Source: Actinomycetota bacterium
Lineage (GTDB): Bacteria > Actinomycetota > Acidimicrobiia > Acidimicrobiales > Ilumatobacteraceae
Reading direction: 5' to 3'
Length of the DNA stretch: 64,000 bases
Assembly: GCA_016871355.1 (NCBI GenBank)
Contig: VFZC01000002.1
Coordinates: forward strand, 1-64,000
Below are positions 52,898 to 64,000 of the stretch, piece after piece. The notes under the pieces were generated by a model, which made no database searches, had not been told where the DNA came from, and was given only the letters and a program-made list of their open reading frames with translations. Position numbers and translations under genes: made by a program. Within the stretch, counting starts at the first letter, position 1. Each line of letters starts with the position of its first letter.

Positions 52898-53665
52898 ATG
52901 ACCTCCGACACGTCCAAAGCTTCAGCTTCACCCGCGAACATCGACATCCGTGTTCTGCACGACCTCGACGAGATGCACGCTCTCCTCGCCGTGGCCGATG
53001 CGGTGTGGGGCATCGCTCCAGGCGGTCTGGTCGGGCCCGACTTCCTGTTGGCCCTGTCGCACGCCGGCGGCTACGTGTCGGGAGCCTTGGACGGCGACCG
53101 CATGATCGGTGCATCGTTCGGGGTGCTCGCTCGCCATCGCGGCGACTGGTGCCTGCACTCACACATCACCGGTGTGGTTCCCGAGCAACAGAACTCGGGG
53201 CTCGGGAGGCGGCTCAAGCGCCACCAGTACGACTGGGCCCGTCGACACGGACTGGCCGCCATCACGTGGACCTTCGATCCGCTCGTTCGACGCAACGCCT
53301 GGTTCAACCTCCACGTGCTCGGCGCGATCGCGACCGAGTACCACGAGAACTTCTACGGACCGCTGCGCGACGACATCAACGGCGACGATGACTCCGATCG
53401 ACTGCTCGCGCGCTGGGACATCGATTCCGAGCGCTCTCGCTCCGCGGCCTCCGCTCCGCTTCCCGTGATCGAACCCCGACCGGGTGATCACCTCGTGCCC
53501 ACACCGGCCGACATCGTGACGACACGACGCTCGGACGATGCCACGGCTCGTCGCTGGCGCCGATCGTTGCGAGCCGACCTACAGTCGTTGCTCGACGACC
53601 ACGACGTGATCGGTCTCACCGCCGACGGCGCCTACGTCGCCCGACTCCGAACGGACAATTCATGA
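52898..53665 (+). CDS. GNAT-family N-acyltransferase (COG3375-like), partner of the NSAR/OSBS gene
   Basis: A 255-aa predicted GNAT enzyme. The acyl-CoA site is in HITGVVPEQQNSGLGRRLKRHQ (GxGxxL-like QNSGLGRRL), followed by WTFDPLVRRNAWFNLHVLGA, typical of the COG3375 group. Its stop overlaps the start of the enolase-superfamily gene (ATGA). In Geobacillus and others such a GNAT transfers succinyl from succinyl-CoA to a D-amino acid, which the N-succinylamino acid racemase then epimerises. Same role here is inference. ATG chosen after a weak upstream region. Confidence 0.85.
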   Translation: MTSDTSKASASPANIDIRVLHDLDEMHALLAVADAVWGIAPGGLVGPDFLLALSHAGGYVSGALDGDRMIGASFGVLARHRGDWCLHSHITGVVPEQQNSGLGRRLKRHQYDWARRHGLAAITWTFDPLVRRNAWFNLHVLGAIATEYHENFYGPLRDDINGDDDSDRLLARWDIDSERSRSAASAPLPVIEPRPGDHLVPTPADIVTTRRSDDATARRWRRSLRADLQSLLDDHDVIGLTADGAYVARLRTDNS

Positions 53666-54801
53666 GCAGACTCGCCGATCTCTCTCCCATCGTCTTGCGT
53701 GGTTTCGAGTTCCGTCGTGTCGCCCTGCCGCTGGTGTCACCGTTCCGTACGTCGTTCGGCACCGAAACCGCTCGCGACATCTTGTTGGTGCGGGCCCTCA
53801 CCGATGGTCCGGACGGCTGGGGCGAATGCGTTGCCGGAAACGACCCGCTCTACTCGAACGAATACGTCGATGCCGCCCAACACGTGAGCATCAATCACCT
53901 GATCACACGTCTTCCGATCGGCACCCCGATTCACGCGGTCGACGTCGCTCGCCTTCTCGAGCCGGTGAAAGATCACCGCATGGCCAAGGGAGCCATCGAA
54001 GCCGCTGTGCTCGACGCACAACTGCGGGCCAACGGTGTGTCACTGGCCGCCGCACTCGGAGCAGTTCACGATCGCGTTCCGTCCGGTGTGTCGGTGGGCA
54101 TCATGGACACGATCGACGATCTCGTGAGCGTGGTGGGCGGATACCTCGACGACGGCTACGTACGCATCAAGTTGAAGATCGAACCGGGTTGGGACCTCGA
54201 GCCCGTGGGCGTGATTCGTCGAACCTTCGGCGACGCGATTCCACTCCAGGTGGACGCCAACACCGCGTACACCCGCGACGACGGCCCACATTTGGCCCGC
54301 CTCGACCAATTCGGCCTGCTCCTCATCGAACAACCACTCCCCGAGGACGACGTGACCGGCCACGCGCTCATCGCCCAGCAGGTGGCCACACCCATCTGCC
54401 TCGACGAGTCGATCGTGTCGGCCCGGGCCGCCATCGACGCGATCGAGCGCGGGGCCTGCCGGATCATCAACATCAAGGCCGGTCGAGTGGGGGGCTACCT
54501 CGAAGCCGCCGCCGTGCACGACGTGTGCCGCGAACGCGGTGTTCCGGTCTGGTGCGGTGGGATGCTCGAAACCGGAATCGGACGCGCCATGAACCTGGCC
54601 CTGGCCGCACTCCCGAATTTCACGATCACCGGCGACGTGTCGGCGTCCGAGCGGTTCTGGCGCCGCGACATCGTGACCGAACCGGTGCGCCTGCACGACG
54701 GCCACGTCACGCTGCCAGGAGGCTCGGGATCGGGAGTGAGCATCGACCACGATTTCCTCGAGTCGGTCACGACCTCGCGTGTCGTCGTCCCCCAGGGATA
54801 G
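53662..54801 (+). CDS. Enolase-superfamily NSAR/OSBS (o-succinylbenzoate synthase / N-acylamino acid racemase)
   Basis: A 379-aa muconate-lactonising-like enzyme. Catalytic lysines are K170 and K172 (RIKLKIE, KxK) and K272 (NIKAGR); metal ligands D198 (QVDAN), E223 (LIEQP) and D248 (CLDES). Sequence resembles the bifunctional NSAR/OSBS group. Coupling to a GNAT gene favours N-succinylamino acid racemase; no other menaquinone genes are visible to support MenC. The two activities cannot be separated by eye. Confidence 0.9.
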   Translation: MSRLADLSPIVLRGFEFRRVALPLVSPFRTSFGTETARDILLVRALTDGPDGWGECVAGNDPLYSNEYVDAAQHVSINHLITRLPIGTPIHAVDVARLLEPVKDHRMAKGAIEAAVLDAQLRANGVSLAAALGAVHDRVPSGVSVGIMDTIDDLVSVVGGYLDDGYVRIKLKIEPGWDLEPVGVIRRTFGDAIPLQVDANTAYTRDDGPHLARLDQFGLLLIEQPLPEDDVTGHALIAQQVATPICLDESIVSARAAIDAIERGACRIINIKAGRVGGYLEAAAVHDVCRERGVPVWCGGMLETGIGRAMNLALAALPNFTITGDVSASERFWRRDIVTEPVRLHDGHVTLPGGSGSGVSIDHDFLESVTTSRVVVPQG

Positions 54802-54804
54802 GGT
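54799..54804 (+). promoter_or_regulatory. Leaderless -10 box TAGGGT
   Basis: TAGGGT ends 6 nt before the ATG of the SCP2 gene and overlaps the preceding TAG stop. Confidence 0.5.
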
Positions 54805-54810
54805 CGCGCC

Positions 54811-55218
54811 ATGACTCATGAATTCTTGTCCGACGACTGGATGAACGCGGCCCGCGCCATCCGCGCGAAGTACGAAGGCCAGACGCCCAAGATCGCCGCG
54901 TCCATTCGTATCAATCAGGTGATCACCGAAGTCCCTTTCGGAAGTGGTGAAGTCAAGAGTTTCATCGACACGTCATCGGGCGACATGCAGATGGATCTCG
55001 GTGAACTCGAAAGCCCCGACGCCGTCGTCACCACCGACTGGGCCACCGCTCGCGCGATGTTCGCGCTCGGCGATCAGGCTGCGGCCATGCAGGCGTTCAT
55101 GAGCGGCAAGATCAAGGTCACCGGCGACATGATGAAGCTCATGTCGATGCAGACCGCCGTTCCTCAGAGCGACATCACCCTCAAGATCGCCGACGAGATC
55201 AAGGGCATCACGAAGTAA
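54811..55218 (+). CDS. SCP2 sterol-binding domain protein
   Basis: A 135-aa single-domain SCP2-type lipid carrier. The alternating pattern KSFIDTSSGDMQMDLGELESPDAVVTTDWATARAMF-like region (partly DAVVTTDWATARAM) and GDQAAAMQAFMSGKIKVTGD are typical: a hydrophobic tunnel that binds fatty acyl or sterol-like ligands. It is cytoplasmic and leaderless. The neighbours (SDR and DmdC-type genes elsewhere) suggest lipid metabolism; the ligand is unknown. Confidence 0.9.
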   Translation: MTHEFLSDDWMNAARAIRAKYEGQTPKIAASIRINQVITEVPFGSGEVKSFIDTSSGDMQMDLGELESPDAVVTTDWATARAMFALGDQAAAMQAFMSGKIKVTGDMMKLMSMQTAVPQSDITLKIADEIKGITK

Positions 55219-55229
55219 CGGTCGTCGGT

Positions 55230-56705
55230 TCAGGCCGTTCGCGGCGTCGACCGAACGAAAGCGGCGAGAATCACCGCCACACCGGAGACTGCGGCCGCCA
55301 CTGCGAACGTCACGTGATACGACGTCTCGAGTCCGGCCCCCAACGTGGCCACCTGAATCGTGGTCATGACCACCGAGCCGAACACCGAACCCATCTGATT
55401 CACGAGTTGTTGCATGGCTCCGGCCACGCCGAGGTCGCGTTCGTCGACCGAGTTGGCCACCAATGACGTGAGCGCCGGTCCGGCGATGCCGAAACCGGCA
55501 CCCGACAACGCGAGCGCCGCAACCATGAGCATCACACCACTCGATTCGTCGACGAACATGAAAGCGAGCATCGAGGCGAGGATGCACGACCAGCCGAACA
55601 TGGCCGCCTGACGCTCGCCCACGCGGATGGTGGCCAGGCTGGCCAGCGGCGCGAGCAAGGCGAAGGTGAGTGGACGCGCGATGATCACGAGTGAAATGCG
55701 TCCGCTGTCGTAACCGAGGATCTCGCTCATGACGAGCGGCGAGAGCAACAGGCCGCCCATGTAGGCGAAGTTGGCGAAAGCCTGCGAGGCCACCGGTACC
55801 ACGAAGTTGCGTGTGCGCATCCACCGCAATGGCATCAACGGATCGGACACCCATCGTTCGATGCGGACGAAGAGAATCAACACCGCCACACTGCCGGCGA
55901 GAAGCAACACGACGGCCGGACTGGCCCAGCCCCACTTCGGACTTTGGTTCACACCGGTGAGCATCATGAGCGCACCGAGTCCGAGCGTGAGCGAACCCCA
56001 GATGTCGAACCGAACGTCGGGCACTCGCTCGGTATCGGGCAACAGACGCCACGCGAGCAACACACCGATCACACAGAGCGGGGCCTGCACCGCGAAGATC
56101 GCCCGCCAACCGACGGCATCGACCAACGGGACACCCGCGACCACGCCGATCACCGGCGCACCTGCGTTCACGAAACTCCAGTAGCCGAGTGGGCGCACGC
56201 GCTGTTCGGGTGGGAAGAGCCGGTTGATGTAGGCCATCGTCGCCGGACCCGTGGCCGCGCCCGCGGTGGCCGACAGGATGCGGAACGCCACCATCGACGC
56301 CGCACTCCACGCGATGGCTGTGAGTGCGGCGAACAAACCGGCACCCAACAAGCCGAACACGAACACTCGCTTGTGTCCCCAGAGATCACCGGCCTTGCCG
56401 TACGCCGGACCCACCACGCCGAACGCCAACATCGGCCCGGTGATGGCCCACGAGATCACCGACACCGTCGAATCGAACTCGCGGGCGATCGTCTGTAGTT
56501 CGACCACGAGAATGGTGAAGGTGACGCCGATCGTGAACAGTCCCGACAGAACGACGATCAGCAGCGCCCAGTTGCGCTCGATCGGAACTCGATCGGCCAA
56601 CCGTCGACGAACGAGGCTCGGCCAGGGAACGACACCTACCTCGTCGACTCCGGCGGAATCGACGTTGACGGTGCGCGGCGAGGATTCGCGGGGCTCGGCG
56701 CCCAC
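55230..56705 (-). CDS. MFS transporter, DHA2 (EmrB/QacA-like, 14 helices)
   Basis: A 491-aa membrane protein with about 14 hydrophobic segments. The motif GPAYGKAGDLWGHKRVFVFG matches motif A of DHA2, and ILSATAGAATGPATMAYINRLFP follows as in QacA-like proteins. It probably exports a hydrophobic compound by proton antiport. It starts 3 bp after the SDR stop on the same strand, so the two are likely cotranscribed. Substrate unknown. Confidence 0.9.
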   Translation of the reverse strand: MGAEPRESSPRTVNVDSAGVDEVGVVPWPSLVRRRLADRVPIERNWALLIVVLSGLFTIGVTFTILVVELQTIAREFDSTVSVISWAITGPMLAFGVVGPAYGKAGDLWGHKRVFVFGLLGAGLFAALTAIAWSAASMVAFRILSATAGAATGPATMAYINRLFPPEQRVRPLGYWSFVNAGAPVIGVVAGVPLVDAVGWRAIFAVQAPLCVIGVLLAWRLLPDTERVPDVRFDIWGSLTLGLGALMMLTGVNQSPKWGWASPAVVLLLAGSVAVLILFVRIERWVSDPLMPLRWMRTRNFVVPVASQAFANFAYMGGLLLSPLVMSEILGYDSGRISLVIIARPLTFALLAPLASLATIRVGERQAAMFGWSCILASMLAFMFVDESSGVMLMVAALALSGAGFGIAGPALTSLVANSVDERDLGVAGAMQQLVNQMGSVFGSVVMTTIQVATLGAGLETSYHVTFAVAAAVSGVAVILAAFVRSTPRTA

Positions 56706-56708
56706 GGG

Positions 56709-57587
56709 TCAGGACTTGGGCGCGAGCTTCGCCATCGCGACGGTGAGATCGGCGACCGACCAACGATCGTTCTGCTTGATCTCTTCGGCCATGGTCCACG
56801 ACTGCACGCGCGTCACCTGACCACCTTGCACGTAGAACGTCTCACCGTTGAACTCGCAGGCGGCCGACGACAGATAGGCGACGAAGGGGCTCACGTTGGC
56901 CGGATCCCACATGTCGAACGCACCTTCCTTGGGCGCCATCACGTCTTCGAGACCCGGTGTGGCCAGAGTGAGACGAGTACGCGCGGCCGGAGCGATGGAG
57001 TTGCTCTTCACGTTGTAGCGGGCCAACTCCTTGGCGCAGATCTGGCTGAACGTGGCGATACCCGACTTGGCCGCGCCGTAGTTGGTCTGGCCGGGATTGG
57101 AGAACAGACCCGAGGTGCTGGACGTGTGCACGATGTTGCGCGGCTTGGTGACACCGTTCTTCGCCTGCTCGCGCCAATACGCGGCGGCATGGCGCGTGGG
57201 CGTGAAGTGTCCCTTGAGGTGCACCGCGATCACGGCGTCCCACTCGGCTTCGGTCATGTTCACCAGTACTCGGTCGCGAAGGATGCCCGCGTTGTTGACG
57301 AGGATGTCGAGGTCACCGAAGGTCTCGATGGCCTGATCGATCATGCGCTTGGCACCGTCCCAATCGGCGACGTTGTCGGTGTTGACGATGGCGTCTCCAC
57401 CCATCGTCTTGATGTCGGCCACGGTCTGCTGGGCCGGAGTCTTGTCGGAACCGGTGCCATCGTTGGCCCCTCCCAGGTCGTTCACCACGACCTTGGCTCC
57501 TTCGGCGGCGAACAACAACGCGTGCTCGCGTCCGAGGCCGCGACCGGCTCCGGTGATGATCGCTACTCGCCCGTCCAGTGCACCCAT
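56709..57587 (-). CDS. SDR-family oxidoreductase (hydroxyacyl/steroid dehydrogenase-like)
   Basis: A 292-aa SDR with all motifs: GAGRGLGREHALLFA (NAD loop), DLGG after beta-2, NNAGIL, the catalytic Ser in HTSSTSG, and YGAAKSG (Tyr-Lys). It resembles the dehydrogenase module of peroxisomal multifunctional enzyme type 2 and related hydroxyacyl-CoA dehydrogenases of actinobacteria. Contrast it with the SDR at 4704, which lacks these residues. An AGGAGTAGGTC lies before the ATG. First gene with the downstream MFS. Confidence 0.93.
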   Translation of the reverse strand: MGALDGRVAIITGAGRGLGREHALLFAAEGAKVVVNDLGGANDGTGSDKTPAQQTVADIKTMGGDAIVNTDNVADWDGAKRMIDQAIETFGDLDILVNNAGILRDRVLVNMTEAEWDAVIAVHLKGHFTPTRHAAAYWREQAKNGVTKPRNIVHTSSTSGLFSNPGQTNYGAAKSGIATFSQICAKELARYNVKSNSIAPAARTRLTLATPGLEDVMAPKEGAFDMWDPANVSPFVAYLSSAACEFNGETFYVQGGQVTRVQSWTMAEEIKQNDRWSVADLTVAMAKLAPKS

Positions 57588-57698
57588 GACCTACTCCTCG
57601 TCGAACTGTCGCGGCGTCACGCTCGCGAGCGACCGAACATCCCGCTCGGCCGCATCTCACCTTAGGCAGGGCGGCCCAACGACGTGAAGCCGCGCGGG

Positions 57699-59702
57699 TC
57701 AGCGACCGAAGTAGGCCAGGTCGACGGCAGCGCCACGGGGCAACAACTGGCCCGGTGTCACGATCTGACCGTTGTAGGCGAGGGCCACCAGGACACCGTT
57801 GGTGTTGCCGGTCACATTGCCCACCACGAGGCCGGCATCGGCGATGGCCTGCTTCACCTGTTCGAAGTTGAGACGGCGCAGCACCGGGATGGCGACCACA
57901 TCGGGGCCCTTCGACACCACGACGGAGATCTCGGTGTCACGGGCGACTTGTTCGCCCGCGGCCGGAACTTGCGAACCGATCGCCCCGGCCGGCGCGTCGA
58001 TGAAGAACTGATCGTCGAGACGCTTGATCGTGAGTCGCAACTCGGCCAACTTCGCCGTTGCCGACTCGAGAGTCTGACCCTTCAGATCGGGAACGATGCG
58101 CGGGGCCGGCCCTTGCGACACGTATACGTCAATGGTGGTTCCCTTGATCACGTCGTCACCGGCGGCGAGATTGGGTTGTTCGGGAACCACCCAACGCACG
58201 ACCACACCCACCGCGACGTCTTCGCTGGGTTCTTCCAGCACGTTGGCCTGCAGACCCGTGTTACCGAGCGCGGTCACGGCGGCCACCGAATCGAGAGTCG
58301 CCAGATCGGGCAGCGGAACCGGCGGCGGGCCGCTCGACACCACGAGGGTGAGGACTCCACTCGACTTCAACGAATCACCAGCCGGTGGTTCGGTGCGAAT
58401 CACACGGCCGGCTTCGATGTCTTCACTGAACTCTTCGATGCGCTCGATGTCCCAGCCGTACTCGGTGATGGAGTTGGCGGCTTGACCCTCGGTCAGATTG
58501 GCGAGGATCGGGATCTCACGACCGTTGTCGGTGATCCAGCGGTAGGCGAAGAAACCGCCGACGACCAACACCAACGCCGCCGTGGCGGCCAGGATCCACC
58601 GAGCCACCAACGGCTTGTCGTCGTCATCGTCGCCCTCGACAGCCGCGACCGGGGCCAACATCTCGGTGTCGGCCTTGATGACCAGATCGCCGACGGCGGT
58701 GGGAATGTCGCGGGAAATCGTCGAACTCGCCGTTGTCTCGGCGATGTGCATCGATGCGAACTCGCTCGGACGCGCGACGTCGATCGTCGGATCGACCTCC
58801 AACGACGGGATGAGGATTTCTCCGGTCGCATCGGACACGACGAGAGGAAGCACGTCGGGACGCGGCATGGTCGATGCCGACTGCACGAGAGCACGACCCA
58901 TCTCGGCGGCACTCGAGCGTTCCTCGGGCTGAGCGCGACCGGCCTTCTCGAGAACCGAGGCCAACGCACCGAGATCGGCCGACACCGGGAACAAGCGATC
59001 GATGCGCGACGAGAGAGTGGCCACGACCGAGTCGGTCACGAAGGGAACCGAACCAGTCACAGCTTCCACCAGGATGAGTGCCAGCGCGTACACATCGGTC
59101 TTCTCGTCGAACGGCTGGGCGGCGGATTGTTCGGGTGATGCATAACGCGCGCGCTCGGGTGACACCCCCGACGGAACCGACCACGCCACCTCGGCCGACG
59201 GTGCGGTGATACCCAAGTCGGCCACCACGACTCGTTGATTCTCCGAGAACACGATCGCGGAGGGGCGCAGATCGAGATGCACGACGCCACGACGGTGGGC
59301 GCGGTCGAGAGCGCGGCACACGTCGACACCAATCACGACCGCCTGCGACGGAGTGAGCAAACGACCACGATCGAGCATGTCTTGCAGCGTTCCGCCGAGT
59401 GGTCGCTCGCTCGCCACGTACACCGTGCGCTGACCAGCCACGACGGCTCGACCGGCTGACAACACGGCGGCGACGGTGGGGTGATTGATCGACGCCACCA
59501 TGCGCGCCTGTTCGAGAACCGCGTCACCGATGGACGTCGAGGTCTCGGGGGTGAAAAGTCGGACGTGAACCGAGCGCTTTTCCTGAATGTCGACCGCGAC
59601 GAACGTGCTCGATTGCGTGGACGGCGACACCAGACGCTCGAGCCGGAAGCGGTCGTCGATGATGGTGCCGACGAGTTCGAGCGGATCGACGACCCCGGAC
59701 AT
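57699..59702 (-). CDS. PASTA-domain protein with degenerate serine/threonine kinase domain
   Basis: A 667-aa PknB-like protein: kinase-like domain (20-275), linker, one transmembrane helix (366-388) and about four extracytoplasmic PASTA repeats (396-667). Several kinase residues are altered: no glycine loop (SPSTQSST at 26-33), the ATP lysine is R48 (VHVRLF), HRDLKPxN reads HLDLRPSAI (142-150; D144 kept, Asn lost), and DFG is DLG (162-164). I expect weak or no catalysis: a pseudokinase that could bind partners while PASTA domains sense muropeptides or wall. The ATG at 59702 may be leaderless (TAGTTT 8 nt before). Confidence 0.88.
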   Translation of the reverse strand: MSGVVDPLELVGTIIDDRFRLERLVSPSTQSSTFVAVDIQEKRSVHVRLFTPETSTSIGDAVLEQARMVASINHPTVAAVLSAGRAVVAGQRTVYVASERPLGGTLQDMLDRGRLLTPSQAVVIGVDVCRALDRAHRRGVVHLDLRPSAIVFSENQRVVVADLGITAPSAEVAWSVPSGVSPERARYASPEQSAAQPFDEKTDVYALALILVEAVTGSVPFVTDSVVATLSSRIDRLFPVSADLGALASVLEKAGRAQPEERSSAAEMGRALVQSASTMPRPDVLPLVVSDATGEILIPSLEVDPTIDVARPSEFASMHIAETTASSTISRDIPTAVGDLVIKADTEMLAPVAAVEGDDDDDKPLVARWILAATAALVLVVGGFFAYRWITDNGREIPILANLTEGQAANSITEYGWDIERIEEFSEDIEAGRVIRTEPPAGDSLKSSGVLTLVVSSGPPPVPLPDLATLDSVAAVTALGNTGLQANVLEEPSEDVAVGVVVRWVVPEQPNLAAGDDVIKGTTIDVYVSQGPAPRIVPDLKGQTLESATAKLAELRLTIKRLDDQFFIDAPAGAIGSQVPAAGEQVARDTEISVVVSKGPDVVAIPVLRRLNFEQVKQAIADAGLVVGNVTGNTNGVLVALAYNGQIVTPGQLLPRGAAVDLAYFGR

Positions 59703-59804
59703 GGGGGGAGAAACTAGCCGTCGTGGCAACGCGTGTGACCAGCGGCGACCGAGTTCACGCTGGTGCGTTGTGGAAAACCTGGTCGTGACGGCGAAACTGA
59801 TCGC

Positions 59805-60320
59805 GTGGCGAGCGACGAATCCACTGACGTCAGCACGACGCGTCGGCGTCGTCGACCCAACCGTGAATTGCTGTTCATCAGCATCGCCGCGGGGGCCGGA
59901 CTGTTCTTGGTGATCGCCGGATTCCTGTCGGCCACCACGGGACGCGATCTCCTCGATTATCCCGATGCCATCATCGACATCTCCCCCGCCCCGAACGATC
60001 GACAGGTGCTCTCGCAAACCGAGATCTCGGTCGATCTGCAAGACGGCTACGAAGCGGTGCTCGTGCTCGACGACATCGAGATTCCGACGTCACGACTCGA
60101 AGACGTCGCCGGTGGTCTCCCCGAACCGGGTCAGCAGATCGACTTGCCACCCACGGCCATCTACGACCAGGGCAACTCGCTCATTCGTTTCGAACCACGC
60201 GACGGAGCCGTGATCGAGTCGTACTCGGTGGGACGCCACCAAGTGACGGTGATCTTCTGGAAGATCGAAGACGGTCGCAACACGGCTCGCTCGTACTCGT
60301 GGTCGTTCGAAGTTCTCTGA
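59805..60320 (+). CDS. Hypothetical membrane-anchored protein
   Basis: A 171-aa protein with a basic N-terminus (TRRRRRPNRELL), one transmembrane helix (about 22-43, LFISIAAGAGLFLVIAGF) and an outer domain with beta-strand-rich pattern (IISVDLQDGYEAVLVLDDIEI-like, partly ISVDLQDGYEAVLV). I recognise no family. A GTG at 59805 is used; upstream GTG at 59763 would add 14 residues. Divergent from the PASTA pseudokinase gene, and ends 7 bp before the convergent ligA, so it may belong to envelope functions, but that is context only. Confidence 0.65.
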   Translation: MASDESTDVSTTRRRRRPNRELLFISIAAGAGLFLVIAGFLSATTGRDLLDYPDAIIDISPAPNDRQVLSQTEISVDLQDGYEAVLVLDDIEIPTSRLEDVAGGLPEPGQQIDLPPTAIYDQGNSLIRFEPRDGAVIESYSVGRHQVTVIFWKIEDGRNTARSYSWSFEVL

Positions 60321-60327
60321 CCGCTCG

Positions 60328-63458
<3,131 letters not shown>

Positions 63459-63561
63459 TTCGTTCTCCCCTCGGGGTATGTCGTATCAAAGTGGGAGAAG
63501 TCGTCACGAATCGGATCACACGGTTTGGTCATGGCGTCGCCGACGGGCCACCCTTGACGAC

Positions 63562-64000
63562 GTGGACGGTCAGCACGACTCGATCACGAGCGAACGATCT
63601 CCGATCCTCGTGGTGACCCGCGTGTTCACGTTGGCCCTCGGCCTGTGTGCGCCGCTGGTGTCGAATCGGCTTCAGACTCTCGATGCCGCCGAACGTCTGA
63701 CCGTGCAGATCACGGCCTGGGCGGCCTGGGCGATGGTGCTCTTGTGCGTTCTGGTGCCATCCACGATGTCGCTCACGGCGCTGCGACTCGTGTCGCCGCT
63801 TCATCTCATCGTCTTCTTCGTGCTCGCGGTGTCGAACCCCGACACCGGATCGATGGTAGCCACGGCCCTCAGTGCGATCGTGGTGGTGTTGGTGCTGTCG
63901 GCCGAACTCGGTCATGTGTTCGTTCAGACGTCGGCGTACGGCGACGAGAAGCGAGTTCTATTGCGGTGTCCGCGAGCGCACCTCGTCGTCATCGTCACGA
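63562..64000 (+). CDS. Hypothetical membrane protein, 5' part (3' end outside window)
   Basis: An open frame from a GTG at 63562 to the window edge encodes about 146 residues with several hydrophobic stretches (about 18-30, 50-66, 80-95 and 103-116), so a multispanning membrane protein. The last visible part (GDEKRVLLRCPRAHLVVIVT) turns cytoplasmic and then hydrophobic again. It is divergent from the MetE-like gene. The start is uncertain, as the GTG lacks a ribosome site. No family recognised. Confidence 0.55.
   Translation, partial: MDGQHDSITSERSPILVVTRVFTLALGLCAPLVSNRLQTLDAAERLTVQITAWAAWAMVLLCVLVPSTMSLTALRLVSPLHLIVFFVLAVSNPDTGSMVATALSAIVVVLVLSAELGHVFVQTSAYGDEKRVLLRCPRAHLVVIVT

Overview
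The window is gene-dense, high-GC chromosomal DNA from an actinomycete-like bacterium, most plausibly Acidimicrobiia (an inference from gene content and style, not a phylogeny). Supporting signs are the long actinobacterial-type LeuA, an IclR regulator divergent from leuCD, ligA beside a MetE-like gene, tRNA-Glu and tRNA-Gln near gltX, a 58-aa gene of actinobacterial type, and many genes with a TANNNT -10 box only 6-8 nt before the start codon (leaderless promoters). I see no transposase, integrase, phage gene, rRNA or CRISPR array.

Layout. 0-3.6 kb: end of an alkylsulfatase, a DoxX-like protein, then an MFS-TetR-pyrophosphatase set. 3.6-10.2 kb: a divergent, MarR-associated cluster resembling aromatic or steroid ring catabolism (flavin monooxygenases, extradiol-type dioxygenase, SDR, carboxymuconolactone-decarboxylase-like protein) with an odd PEP-utilising protein that lacks an ATP-grasp domain. 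10.2-13.7 kb: DUF418-like membrane protein, epoxide-hydrolase-like enzyme, aromatic amino acid decarboxylase. 13.7-17.2 kb: FMN riboswitch and ribD-ribBA-ribH (no riboflavin synthase), then a secreted phospholipase A2. 17.2-26 kb: Nudix hydrolase, small proteins, tRNA-Glu, a lipoprotein/adaptor/ABC operon whose MacA-like adaptor carries Calx-beta repeats, tRNA-Gln, ydcF-like gene and gltX. 26-29.4 kb: VIT1-like transporter, DUF2237 protein, DmdC-type acyl-CoA dehydrogenase, unknown conserved protein.

29.4-50.2 kb holds most dedicated leucine and isoleucine genes in separate units: cimA, ilvE, leuB, leuC-leuD and leuA. cimA and leuA each lie behind a leader-peptide attenuator (four consecutive Ile codons; five Leu codons). 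Between cimA and an agmatinase-family gene lies about 430 bp of non-coding DNA that reads as a multi-hairpin RNA with GNRA tetraloops and its own terminator. 50-57.6 kb: ferredoxin, pyrF, serA, a GNAT/enolase-superfamily pair, SCP2, MFS and SDR genes. 57.7-64 kb: a PASTA protein with a degenerate kinase domain, an unknown membrane protein, ligA, a MetE-like protein and the start of a membrane protein.

A near-perfect 55-bp palindrome family occurs three times (near 0.75, 17.27 and 18.7 kb). The strongest candidates for something undescribed are the structured RNA at 31.4-31.8 kb, the Calx-beta adaptor/ABC operon, and the PEP-utilising protein inside the ring-catabolism cluster.
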